64,000 nucleotides of DNA, taken from an uncultured Verrucomicrobiae bacterium (GTDB lineage Bacteria > Verrucomicrobiota > Verrucomicrobiia > Limisphaerales > AAA164-E04). The position numbers were made by a program, and so were the translations under genes. The notes beneath the pieces were generated by a model. That model searched no databases, was not told the origin of the DNA, and saw nothing but the letters and a program-made list of their open reading frames with translations. Location: the NCBI GenBank assembly GCA_943788245.1, contig CALSPN010000021.1, forward strand, positions 1-64,000, written 5' to 3'. Shown piece by piece: positions 44,928 through 55,102 of this stretch (within the stretch, counting starts at the first letter, position 1; each line of letters begins with the position of its first letter).

Positions 44928-47792
44928 TCAATCATCGCAATGTAAAATGCGTCCTTCGTTCTGCTTTTCCAAGGCAAGGTTGAAGAAATGTCTCCACTTT
45001 TGCTCCATTTCTTCTTCGGACTCGGTCGATTCATTCTGATAGCCAGCTTCCTTTTTGACTTTTTCAAGCAGCTTGGCCTTTTCGCCTGTGCGCAACTTGG
45101 TGCGCTCCTTATCTGTATAGAGATCGAAGTATTTTACACCTTCAATCCATGTTTCCAGACAAGTGCTCCTTGAATCGAGTGGTGAACCTGACCAGAGAAC
45201 GAAATCGGCGTGTTTGCCTTTCTCGAGTGATCCCACCAGATGATCGATGCGAAGTTGTTGAGCAGGATATCGAGTCACAAAATTAAGGGCTTCCTCAGGA
45301 GGCGTATTGCCATATTTGACAGCCTTGGCTGCTTCAAGGTTCATCCTGCGAGCGAGATCGCTGTCGTCAGAATTGAAAGAAACGAGTGCCCCGCGTTCGT
45401 GCATCAATGAACCTGCATAGGGGATGGCATCAATGACCTCAAATTTGTAAGCCCACCAATCGGTAAAGCACGAGGCCCCTGCACCATGCTCAGCAATTTC
45501 ATCGGCTATTTTATAACCTTCCAATACATGTTGAAGTGTTCCAACCTGAACACCGAAACGTTCCATGACTCGTAAAAAAACAAGGATTTCATCTTGCCTG
45601 TAGGAGTGACAATGAATCCATCGCTTGCCTTCAAGAATTTCTACCAGGCAGTCCATTTCAAGATCACGTTTGGGGCGCGCACCGTGTCCAGACTTAAACC
45701 TGCTCCATGCCTGCTGGTAATGTTGTGCGGCTGTGAAACGGTTTTCATAAAATACTGGAACTCCCATTCGGGATTGTGGGAATCGAGTCTTTTTATTATC
45801 TCCCCAGTTGGATTGTTTTACATTTTCGCCCAAGGCGAATTTGATTCCTCCAGGTGCTTCCTTGAACATTAAACCATCGGGACCTTCACCCCATTTCAAT
45901 TTGATAATAGCATTTTGCCCTCCTATGGGGTTGGCTGAACCGTGAAGGAGGTTTGCAATCGTGAGGCCTCCTGCCAATTGATAATAAATGTTGTCCGTCT
46001 CGGAATTTATGACGTCTTCAATCCTGACCATGGCTGTGGATGGCATGGTTCCCTCGTTGACTCCCCCCATGATCATACTGTGTGAGTGGGCATCGATCAG
46101 GCCCGGTGTCAGGTGTTTCCCTGTAGCATCAATGACAAGGCAACTACCAAGATCCGACTCGGGTAGTTCAAGATTCTTTCCAACTTCAATGATATGTCCA
46201 TGCTGAATGAGTAAATCGCCTCGTTCAAGGATCCCCATGAATGAACTGGTCCAAAGTGTTGCATTTTTTATGAGCAAGGTGTCGGGCCTCTGCTTTGAGG
46301 GGTGATCCTCCAGAGGTGAGCGGGCAAATCGCTTGCTGTATTCTGTGTTGATGTCCTTTTTCTTATTTTCGTCTTTCGAATTTTTATCTTGGTCTGATTC
46401 GAATTGATTATTGGGATAGCGCCTGCCTTGAACCCAGGTGGATTCAATTGGGTTTTTGGGTGTGAAATAATCCTCTCCCTTGACAATCGTGAAATTAGCC
46501 AATTTGCCTGCCACCAAAGTTCCCATGGATTCAGACAGTCCGCAAAGTTCTGCAGGGACAGTTGTTAAAGCCGCAATTGCAGTTTGTTTGGGAAGCCCGC
46601 GATCAATGGCTTGTTTCAACTTTTCTCGGAATTTTTTTTGATCGTTCAAGGAATACAGGGTGAGTGCGAGTTGATGGCCTTGAGAGGCCAACAATGCAGG
46701 TGTTTCTGGTGCCCAATCCCAGTTGCGCAGCAAATCCAAACTGACCGCCTCCCAATCGTCATCTTCAGGAAGTTTGGGAATCTCCGGGAAATTGACAGGA
46801 ACAATCATCGGGGCTTCTATTTGCTTTATCAAATCCGGCCTGCGCCACTCCTGACCTGTTGCAATTATTCCATATCGCACTCCAAAAACTTCCATGAGAC
46901 TCGATGCCCGGGATGCCATCAGGACGCTTCCGGGTTCAATCAGGACTCGAGTTTTTCCACCGATTACAGGTTCAAGGGCCTTCAGCGAAGGATTATAAAC
47001 CTGCGAAGTATTCTGTGAAGGATTGCGAGTAAAGTCCTGAGCCTCCAGCAATGTCTGTCTGATGGCGCTGATGACTCCCATCAACGATTTGGGATACTCA
47101 TTCGCTTTGCCATCGCGACTAGTGAATACGATGTGTTGCAGACCCTCATTACTTTGTATCAGTTCATTGGGCGATGCTTCCCCGGTCAAGGAAACCGCGC
47201 CTTTGCCACGGAAAATACCTTTGGATGGACTCAGATGTACTGCTGTAAACCCAAGGTTCCTCAAACCTTCACGATGACCGGATTTGAAAGCCCAATCATC
47301 CAGTACACTGTACTCGGGATGAACGGTTGAAAGCGAAGAGCCGGGCCCCATGTCACCAGGATCGAGCTCATCGCCAGGCATGCCGTAGAAATTCCAGTGG
47401 CCGCTTGCTTTGTGGTCTGCATCATGATCCTCTGCAGTCGTGCGCGTTGTCATGACGGGTGAACCGTCAGGTGAGATCACGTAATAGGGGTCAATAAAAC
47501 CGGGGTAAATGGTGTATCCCTTCAGATCCCATATTCTGCTTCCGCTTGCTGCTTCCTTTGATGGAGACACTGAAACTACCTTCCCATTGTTGATAACAAG
47601 CGTTGCGTTTGTGACCGTCAGACTGGGCGAGACGATGACATTGGCTCCCACAAAAGAATGAAAACCCTGAGGCCTTGGTGGATGGCCCGGGGGGGCGACA
47701 GCGGGCCGGTTATCGTTGGCGTATGTAATTAAGCTGGAGCAAAAGGCAAGTCCTGTCAGGATGGCCTGCCATCGGTTTGAATTCGGTTTCAT
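44928..47792 (-). CDS. Tandem-fused amidohydrolase (two modules; only C-terminal one with HSH motif)
   Basis: Module 1 ..GYTIYPGFIDPYYVISPDGSP; module 2 TLLIKNATLWTSSFMGILERGDLLIQHGHI..GKHLTPGLIDAHSHSMIMGGVNEG..FNSDDSD..GSLEKGKHADFVLWSG. Confidence 0.85.
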   Translation of the reverse strand: MKPNSNRWQAILTGLAFCSSLITYANDNRPAVAPPGHPPRPQGFHSFVGANVIVSPSLTVTNATLVINNGKVVSVSPSKEAASGSRIWDLKGYTIYPGFIDPYYVISPDGSPVMTTRTTAEDHDADHKASGHWNFYGMPGDELDPGDMGPGSSLSTVHPEYSVLDDWAFKSGHREGLRNLGFTAVHLSPSKGIFRGKGAVSLTGEASPNELIQSNEGLQHIVFTSRDGKANEYPKSLMGVISAIRQTLLEAQDFTRNPSQNTSQVYNPSLKALEPVIGGKTRVLIEPGSVLMASRASSLMEVFGVRYGIIATGQEWRRPDLIKQIEAPMIVPVNFPEIPKLPEDDDWEAVSLDLLRNWDWAPETPALLASQGHQLALTLYSLNDQKKFREKLKQAIDRGLPKQTAIAALTTVPAELCGLSESMGTLVAGKLANFTIVKGEDYFTPKNPIESTWVQGRRYPNNQFESDQDKNSKDENKKKDINTEYSKRFARSPLEDHPSKQRPDTLLIKNATLWTSSFMGILERGDLLIQHGHIIEVGKNLELPESDLGSCLVIDATGKHLTPGLIDAHSHSMIMGGVNEGTMPSTAMVRIEDVINSETDNIYYQLAGGLTIANLLHGSANPIGGQNAIIKLKWGEGPDGLMFKEAPGGIKFALGENVKQSNWGDNKKTRFPQSRMGVPVFYENRFTAAQHYQQAWSRFKSGHGARPKRDLEMDCLVEILEGKRWIHCHSYRQDEILVFLRVMERFGVQVGTLQHVLEGYKIADEIAEHGAGASCFTDWWAYKFEVIDAIPYAGSLMHERGALVSFNSDDSDLARRMNLEAAKAVKYGNTPPEEALNFVTRYPAQQLRIDHLVGSLEKGKHADFVLWSGSPLDSRSTCLETWIEGVKYFDLYTDKERTKLRTGEKAKLLEKVKKEAGYQNESTESEEEMEQKWRHFFNLALEKQNEGRILHCDD

Positions 47793-47960
47793 GAAAGCAA
47801 ATCCCGGTTTGAGTGGGTTTCGTAAATCATGAATGATTTATCCTCTTACGCCAAACCTTTTGGCTTTCGATTTTTGGTGAAGAATGCGATCAAGCTTTTT
47901 GCTCCAAGAACATGATATCCGTGATTGAATACGGTAGGTAATCTGAGGTAGGACTCATCC

Positions 47961-48428
47961 ATGCATATTGTTCTGGTAGAGCCTGAAATTCCACCGAATA
48001 CAGGTAACGTTGCGCGCCTCTGTGCGGCGACAGGTAGTGAGCTACACTTAATTGAACCACTCGGTTTTCAACTGGAAGATAAACATCTCAAGCGCGCTGG
48101 TATGGATTATTGGAACCATGTAAACTGGCGTAAATGGTCTCATTGGTCTGCATTCATTGAGCATTTAAATGCTTCATCCAAGCTTTGGCTTGTCGAGTCA
48201 GACGGCCCCAAAAGTTATGCAAACGTTGATTATGGTCCTGACGATTACCTTGTATTCGGAAGAGAAACAGCAGGCCTTCCCTCTGAATTAGTTCAGCAAT
48301 ATCAAGACCAATGGTTGCGTATTCCGATGATGAACAAGGAAGCCCGTTCATTGAATCTTTCAAATTCTGTGGCCATTGTCCTTTATGAAGCTTTGAGACA
48401 ACTTGGTTTTCAAGATGAAGTGCGCTGA
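47961..48428 (+). CDS. trmL: tRNA (cytidine(34)-2'-O)-methyltransferase (SPOUT)
   Basis: MHIVLVEPEIPPNTGNVARLCAATGSELHLIEPLGF, FGRETAGLPSELV, SLNLSNSVAIVLYEALRQ. Confidence 0.92.
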   Translation: MHIVLVEPEIPPNTGNVARLCAATGSELHLIEPLGFQLEDKHLKRAGMDYWNHVNWRKWSHWSAFIEHLNASSKLWLVESDGPKSYANVDYGPDDYLVFGRETAGLPSELVQQYQDQWLRIPMMNKEARSLNLSNSVAIVLYEALRQLGFQDEVR

Positions 48429-48439
48429 TGGCTCAGGGG

Positions 48440-49907
48440 CTACTCATACTTGTATTTGACCACCCAGGGATCACCACTTGCTTCCTGAAACGCCCTGAGC
48501 CGATCCTGCAGATTTATCAAGGTGCGTTCAAATTCAGGGTTAGATGCCAGATTCTCTATTTCAGCAGGATCTGCTTCCATATTGTAAAGCTCATGGCGCG
48601 GTCTTTGTATGTAGTCGCCGATGCGGCGTTTCCCATAGAGACCATCCATGCCGTCTTTGACCGCCGCCTGCCAGGTCGGAGCTTCATATAGATCTGATGC
48701 AAAAGGGTAGGGGAGTTGATGTGCCAGATTGAGGGTGTATTTGAATTGTCTGGTTCGGATCACACGCATGGGATAATACATGGTGATTTCATGGAAAGTG
48801 TGAGAGGCAAAAACATAATCCCATTCCAGTGCTTTTTCCTTTTCGAGTATGGACAAAAAGGACCGGCCATGAAAGGCATACGGAGCCCTCTCACCGCGAC
48901 TGTTGTTATGCTCAAGTCTGGAAAGGTCTATTCCGGCAAAGTCCAACAAGGTTGGAGTCAAGTCAGTCCATGAGACCATGGCATCCGTGGCGATACCCCT
49001 TTTGGATTGATCTGGACTGCGGACAATCAAGGGCAGGCGCATGCCAGGTTCATAGAGCGTCGTCTTGGCACCGGGAAATGCAATGCCGTTGTCTGACAGG
49101 TAAAGTATCAGGGTGTTTTCATATTGATCGGCTTCTTTCAAGATCTGTACTAGCCTGCCAAGCCCCTGATCTATTCTTGACACACTCTGGTAATATTGCG
49201 CCAGTTCCGCACGGCATTCCGGTGAATCCGGAAGGTAGTCCGGGACGAGCACTTCTTGCGGATCGTAAATAAGCTCTTTAACTCCCTCATAAGTCTGATT
49301 GTTCCCAAAACGATTGGGTTTGTAGGGGAGCTCATTGGCATACCCGCCACCTCTGTGGGGATCTGAAGTACAGAAATACAGAAAAAATGGTCTGCTTTTG
49401 TCTTTGTTGATGAAGGGTTGGCATTTCTCCGCCATACTTACCGGATTCCTTGAACCACCTTGATTGCCGGTAAGGTGTTGGTCGAACGGATAGATTTCTT
49501 CCGGTGCCACGTGGTACTTCCCGATGCGGGCTGTTCGATATCCCGCTTTGGATAGCCAGGTTGGCAGACTGACAACGGAATCTTTGGTGTGGAATCGATG
49601 GTAGCTGTGTTGATGCCCGTATTGACCATTCGCATGATTATGCAATCCAGTGAGGATTACGGAGCGACTGGCCGCTGCAGCTTGCTGTCGTGCAAAATGC
49701 ATAATCAAATCGGGTGCCATCCTTTGCCAACGCATCAAGATGTGGTGTTTGAATGGCGGCGTTCCCGTAGCATCCCGCATCCCTTGCCTTGGTCATCCAC
49801 TACAAACATGACAATGTTGCGCGCGAGTTTGACATCTTCCTGAGCACTCAGGGAAAGCGCCAGCAAGAACAACAGAAGACAAGCGTTTTTTTAATTGTTG
49901 ATTTCAT
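48440..49907 (-). CDS. Sulfatase (N-terminal part frame-disrupted)
   Basis: ASRSVILTGLHNHANGQYGH, YRTARIGKYHVAPEEIYPFD, LILYLSDNGIAFPGAKTTLYEPGMRLPLIVRSP; adjacent frame supplies YAFCTTASCS before ASRSV. Confidence 0.87.
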
Positions 49908-50232
49908 GAGATTAAAGAGACTGGGTGATTTGTTTCAGATTTTTAACAGAAGCCTATTAGTGAAGGGGAGGTTTTCGTTGCTGCCTTCGCTTGGTCATGA
50001 TTTTTGAGCAGCTTTTCATTATCTTGATCTGTATGGTTAACGCGCCGAGAAATTGTGCTGCAGCACTGAAGTTTAAGTCCTTAAATGTTAGCTTCTGCGG
50101 TGTGACCCACAAGGGTTTTTTAGTCCATATACGAGCAGGGTATGTTTCCATTCCTGTAACTGACTGATTCAGCTTTGACGGAATTGTATGACCATTACAA
50201 ACTTTCAATAAAGCCCATTGCGATCGAATATC

Positions 50233-50422
50233 ATGGAATCCAAAGCGACCCATTCGCATTGGAGATCAGAGTCACGAATACCCAACGATGGTTGGCACTG
50301 AAGATGAGTATGCCATTGATGCGCGAAACTTGCGCGCTGACAGTGGATTGATCACATACGATCAGAGGTATGGCAAATCATCCTCATCAGGAAATTCATC
50401 GCCCGCGCCAAATCCATGCTGA
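50233..50422 (+). pseudogene. gltA: Citrate synthase N-terminal fragment
   Basis: MESKATHS (frame 1) then IGDQSHEYPTMVGTEDEYAIDARNLRADSGLITYDQRYG (shifted frame), resembling citrate-synthase N-terminus; homology stops about 50374. Confidence 0.65.
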
Positions 50423-50461
50423 CGCATCAGAACGTGCCTATCTCCGCCTGGTAAAACGTCC

Positions 50462-50862
50462 TTAATCCTGACCCTGGGAGTCAGGTGTCTGAATATCTCG
50501 TCCCGTTGCCTGGAGAATGCTTTCTTTGAATGCTTCGGGGCTCACGTCTTTGGGAATTGCTTTGCATGTTTTTTTCGAATCCAGGGAAATTCCACAAATT
50601 AGGGAAGTCTCGGCACTGTTGGGGTTTGACAGACTGGATGCTGCATTTGTCATCCTCCAAAAAAATGCATGAACCGTTGGATTGATCCTGAAGAGCTAAC
50701 CCCTTTCGGGACTGGTTCAACCTTGTGAATTGCTGAATAAATGTATTTTCATCCTGTTCAAGAAATGCAGCGATGCGGGTTGATTTCATCCTCCGAAAGC
50801 TTGACCTGGCCCGGCCAGCGGCAACAGGCAGTGCAGCGTTGACATTCAAAAAAAATGGGCAT
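50462..50862 (-). CDS. YkgJ-family cysteine cluster protein (frame-disrupted)
   Basis: From 50862: MPIFFECQRCTACCRWPGQVKLSEDEINPHRC, then in other frames FIQQFTRLNQSRKGLALQDQSNGSCIFLEDDKCSIQSVKPQQCRDFPNLW. Confidence 0.8.
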
Positions 50863-50890
50863 TTCAAGATTTGGTCAAATCCGTTGCTCC

Positions 50891-51921
50891 CTAATCCAAA
50901 CTTATCTCAATGTTTGCTTCCCTCTTCAGCTTGTGGAGGTATTCAGGTAAAAGTTTCTCAACATTTTCAGCTTCCAATTGCAACTTGATACGCTCGGAAA
51001 CTTCAGGGAAAGGCTGGTATTCCTTGGGAAACTTTTTCATCAACTTGACAACATGGTAGCCAGTTCCGGTCTTGATCACAGTAGACACCTGTCCCTCTTG
51101 GAGAGCGAACACGGCTTCCTCCAACGTTGGGTTATTACTTCCTTTTGCTATGGTAACCTGTCCCTGATTTGCTTTCGTTACGGCATCTTCAGAATAAGTT
51201 TCTACCAGTTTGATGAAATCTTCCCCAGAGCTTGCTTTTTTTTGGGCTTCTTTTGCCCCTGGTCAGTCGCTTTGTTTTCTCGGTTGAGGATAGCGGTTCT
51301 CCTGTCCAATTTGCTTCTCGCCGGAATGTAAAATATTTCGAAGTTCGGCACGCTCGGGGAATGGCAAACACCTCCTTGTTGACGTCGTAAAATGCACGCG
51401 CTTTTTCGCTGGTCACGATGAAGTTGGCTTTTAAATCAGCATCGATAACCTCTTTGACGATGGCTTGTTCAGTGACTTGGTCCTTGAAATATTCCAAGTC
51501 CATTCCTGTTGAGAGCAGCTGTCTCTCGAATGTCTCCCTCGAAGGGGTGTTGCTGTATCAAATCTTCAAGGAAAGATTTTGCATTCAATTTGCCTCTCCT
51601 TTTTTGCTCCTGGGTTGCCTTGTTCAAGAGGATTTTCGTCGTAATTAACTTATCCAGTATCTGGGCTTCAACTTCATCGTTCAGGTGAGGTGGTATGGGG
51701 TTTCCCTGTGAGACTCGGTTCGCTTTCGTTGTGATGATCGCCTTGTCGAGTTCAGAGCGATTGATTTCCAGATCCTTGCCGGTGGCGACGATGTCATTAC
51801 TGAAAAGATCTGAAAGATTATTGGTTTTGAGCGCGCTTGATTGAGCCTCAAGAGGCTGGTAGCCGTTTAACAGAGTTGAAATCAGGCAATAAAACAATAG
51901 ATTGGATGCCTTCAGCTTCAT
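50891..51921 (-). CDS. PpiC/SurA-type peptidyl-prolyl cis-trans isomerase (frame-disrupted)
   Basis: MEEAVFALQEGQVSTVIKTGTGYHVVKLMKKFPKEYQPFPEVSERIKLQL plus N-terminal SurA-like ORF 51469..51921. Confidence 0.8.
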
Positions 51922-53519
51922 GAGAGTTTTATAATGCGAATACTGCTGATATCCTCATCCCTTTGAATTTCATCCAGTATGGTGTTTTCCGGGATGCTGT
52001 CCAAGTTCAGGACTGTCAATGCGTGGCCACCTTCGCGGTCTCGGTGCAAGCTCATGTTGGCAATGTTGATTTGGTGTTTTGCCAGAATACCCCCCAAGTG
52101 GCCGACAATACCGGGACGGTCCCTGTTGGTAATCAGACAAAGCACCCCCTTTGGGTCGATTTCAACAGGTTGACTATCCAGGCGAACGATACGTGGTTTC
52201 ATTTGAGCGCCAAAGAAAGTTCCGCCGGCAGATGATTTTTCTTCGCCTTTAAATGCAGCGACGTGAAGCCACTCGTTAAAATCGGTTTCCTCATTGGATT
52301 TGACCAGTTCAACAACGATACCCAGCGATTTTGCCATGGCTTTGGCATTGATTTGATTGACGTCCGCTCCACCTGCACTGGCCAGAAAACCGGTCAGGAT
52401 AAATCGCGCAATCGGATCACTTGGCATTTCCGTGGCTTTACCTCCGAAGGTAATGACCAGTCGATCGTTTTGTTGAGGAGCCAATTGTGAAACAAGCCGG
52501 CCAAGTTTTTGTCCCAAAGTTAAGTATGGTTTGACCTTGGCATAAGTCTTTGCATCCAGGCTGGGCATATTCACGGCATTCTGGATGGCTCCTGTCAAAA
52601 GATAGGAACTAATGGATTCACCGATTTCAATGCCAACGTTTTGTTGAGCCTCCTGCGTGCTTGCTCCCAGGTGAGGTGTCGTAATGATTTCAGGTATTTC
52701 CCTGAATGGGTGGTTCGCGTCCAGGGGTTCCTTGCTGTAAACATCGATCGCGGCCCCCGCAATGATACCGGATTTAACTGCCTCAACCAGGTCCTCCTCC
52801 TGCACAATGCCGCCGCGTGCACAATTGAGAATACGCATCCCTTTTTTCATTTTTGCGAAGGCATCTTCATTGATCATGCCACGAGTCTCATCCGTCATTG
52901 GCATGTGGACAGTGATGAAATCGGCCTTTGCATAAATCGCGTCTAAGGTGGCAATTTCGACTTGAATGGCTTTCGCTCTGGAAGGGGAAAGGTATGGGTC
53001 AAAAGCAAGCACGTGCATCCCAAATGCCTGAGCTCGCTTTGCGACCTCAGTGCCAATTCGACCCAGTCCAAGAATGGCCAGTGTCTTGTTGTAAAGTTCG
53101 GTGCCGGAAAAGGCTTTACGGTTCCATTCCTTGTTGGACATGGACATGTGAGCCTGAGGTATCTTTCTTGCCAGGGCCATCAACATGGCAAAGGTCAGTT
53201 CGGCGGTTGAGATCGTATTACCGCCAGGCGTGTTCATTACGACAATGCCGCGTTGAGTCGCAGACTCAACATCTACATTATCGACTCCAACACCCGCGCG
53301 TCCAACTACTTTCAGGCAAGGCGAATGCTCGATGACCTTGGCCGTAATTTTGGTCTCTGATCGAACCACGTAGGCGCTGACATCACCCGCCATTGAAATG
53401 AGCTCGTCCTCACTGGGCCGTTTTTCGAGGACAACGACCTCGAGTTCAGATTGCTTTTGGAAATATTCGATTCCCTTTGCTGAGATTGGATCGCAGATCA
53501 ATACTTTCATCTTTTTCAA
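51918..53519 (-). CDS. serA: D-3-phosphoglycerate dehydrogenase
   Basis: VVGRAGVGVDNVDVESATQRGIVVMNTPGGNTISTAELTFAMLMALARKIPQAH, LGLGRIGTEVAKRAQAFGM, TPHLGASTQEAQ, C-terminal ACT domain. Confidence 0.94.
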   Translation of the reverse strand: MKKMKVLICDPISAKGIEYFQKQSELEVVVLEKRPSEDELISMAGDVSAYVVRSETKITAKVIEHSPCLKVVGRAGVGVDNVDVESATQRGIVVMNTPGGNTISTAELTFAMLMALARKIPQAHMSMSNKEWNRKAFSGTELYNKTLAILGLGRIGTEVAKRAQAFGMHVLAFDPYLSPSRAKAIQVEIATLDAIYAKADFITVHMPMTDETRGMINEDAFAKMKKGMRILNCARGGIVQEEDLVEAVKSGIIAGAAIDVYSKEPLDANHPFREIPEIITTPHLGASTQEAQQNVGIEIGESISSYLLTGAIQNAVNMPSLDAKTYAKVKPYLTLGQKLGRLVSQLAPQQNDRLVITFGGKATEMPSDPIARFILTGFLASAGGADVNQINAKAMAKSLGIVVELVKSNEETDFNEWLHVAAFKGEEKSSAGGTFFGAQMKPRIVRLDSQPVEIDPKGVLCLITNRDRPGIVGHLGGILAKHQINIANMSLHRDREGGHALTVLNLDSIPENTILDEIQRDEDISSIRIIKLS

Positions 53520-53627
53520 AGGCCACTCAATCTAGGCAAACCGCCCTGACAGGTCAAACCTGTAAAATACAATTGAATTGGTAAGTTCGTGTTGCCATGG
53601 TTTTCTCAGGCTGGCTAACCTTGCGGC

Positions 53628-53792
53628 ATGGATCGCAGTAAAGATCCCAAAATGGATCAAGCTTCCATTTGCTTTGGGCAGGATGCAATGCTTGCCCACG
53701 CTGGTAGCATGCTGTTGAAAGTGAATTCACAGTCAGGACTCATTTTCGGTTGTTATGAAGAAAACCGGCAGGAAAACCTTTTGATCGCTTAG
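53628..53792 (+). CDS. Putative 54-aa small ORF immediately upstream of the desulfurase-like gene
   Basis: ATG..TAG open frame MDRSKDPKMDQASICFGQDAMLAHAGSMLLKVNSQSGLIFGCYEENRQENLLIA; no clear SD or homologue. Confidence 0.25.
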   Translation: MDRSKDPKMDQASICFGQDAMLAHAGSMLLKVNSQSGLIFGCYEENRQENLLIA

Positions 53793-53798
53793 AAAAAG

Positions 53799-55031
53799 AT
53801 GAATCGTACTAACCTGGATGCCCAATCGAGTACGCCTCCTGCTCCCGAGGTCATTGAGGCAATGCGACCTTACTTATCAGGAAATTTCGCTGCTGCAGCA
53901 TCCGCTCATTATTCTGGTAAACAAGTCCGCAAAGCGATTGAAAGAGCTAGAGAGCAGATCGCCGCTGCCATCAGTGCCTCTGATGTGGAGGAAATTATCC
54001 TTACAGGGTCTGGGACTGAGGCCAATAATCTTGCAATCAAGGGTATCCTTGCCGCTCGAAAACCATTTGGTAATCATGTCATAAGCACCCCTTTAGACCA
54101 TCCTTCTGTCTGGTTTTCTATTCAGTCGATGATTTCACAAGGCTTTGAGCATGGAGTTTGGGAAGTGGACGGAGTGGGGCGCCTGCCAGGTATTGAATCT
54201 CTTGGAGAAAAACTTCGACAGGATACAATCCTGGCTTCAGTGCCAGTTTCAACCCCAGAATTAGGAATCGTTCAACCGATTCATCCAATCTCTGAATGGT
54301 TAGAAAGAGAGGGCATTGCGCTGATGCTGGACGCCACTACTGCTGGCGGTTGGACACCTTTGGATGTCGCCACGTTGAAACCTTCGCTCATGAGCCTTTC
54401 GCCTCATCGATTTCATGGTCCTAAAGGAGTTGGTGTTCTCTACAAACGGCGAGGTGTTAGCCTTGTGCCATTGATACATGGTGGTAACCAAGAATTCGGT
54501 TTGCGCGCTGGAACTGAAAATGTAGCTAGTATTGTGGGCGCGGGGAAGGCATTTGAGCTGATGTCGGGAATCCTTGATGAACGCATTGAAAACGCATGCA
54601 AGCTGCAAACTTTTCTGCTCAGGGAGATTAAAACGAAAATTCCATCCACGGGTATCATTGGGCCTGCGCCAGGAAAGGATCGCTTGAGCAATCAACTCAA
54701 CATCGTCTTTGAGGGTGTCGAAGGCGAAGCACTCATGCTGATGACCAATGTCAGGGGGCTTGATTGCCACACTGGAATCTCATGTGTGAATCGTCACATG
54801 GAGAGTAATCGAATACCCGAAGCTACGGGATTGCCTGATGACTTGTTTCGAAGCAGTCTTCTGCTGTCATGGCATGAGGAACATACCATGGCAGACCTGC
54901 GTGGGGCGGTTGAGATCATCGCAGCGTGCGTTGGTAAGTTGCGTGAAATGTCCCCTGTATGGAACAATCTACAGCGTGGTCGCATGCCTTCGCGCTTGAG
55001 CTTGCTGCCAGAAACCGTGAAGTCTTCTTAG
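53799..55031 (+). CDS. Cysteine-desulfurase-fold (class V aminotransferase-like) protein with altered active site
   Basis: TPPAPEVIEAMRPYLSGNF, EIILTGSGTEANNLAIKG, LDHPSVWFSI, SPHRFHGPKGVGVLYKRRG, EFGLRAGTENVASIVGAGKAFEL. Confidence 0.85.
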   Translation: MNRTNLDAQSSTPPAPEVIEAMRPYLSGNFAAAASAHYSGKQVRKAIERAREQIAAAISASDVEEIILTGSGTEANNLAIKGILAARKPFGNHVISTPLDHPSVWFSIQSMISQGFEHGVWEVDGVGRLPGIESLGEKLRQDTILASVPVSTPELGIVQPIHPISEWLEREGIALMLDATTAGGWTPLDVATLKPSLMSLSPHRFHGPKGVGVLYKRRGVSLVPLIHGGNQEFGLRAGTENVASIVGAGKAFELMSGILDERIENACKLQTFLLREIKTKIPSTGIIGPAPGKDRLSNQLNIVFEGVEGEALMLMTNVRGLDCHTGISCVNRHMESNRIPEATGLPDDLFRSSLLLSWHEEHTMADLRGAVEIIAACVGKLREMSPVWNNLQRGRMPSRLSLLPETVKSS

Positions 55032-55102
55032 CGTTCCCTGTCTTGAATGGAAGAGTGTTTGAAGTTGTGGCTTTGATGCCAATGCATTAAATTTCATCCC
55101 AG

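Noticed and set aside
49650-49720. Apparent loss of the sulfatase catalytic Cys (ORF reads QQAAAASRSVILTG)
   Set aside because: The adjacent frame reads YAFCTTASCS; one extra base near 49672 separates it from ASRSVILTG. Corrected, it is the normal C-S-A-S-R motif, so this is a frame error and not a dead enzyme.
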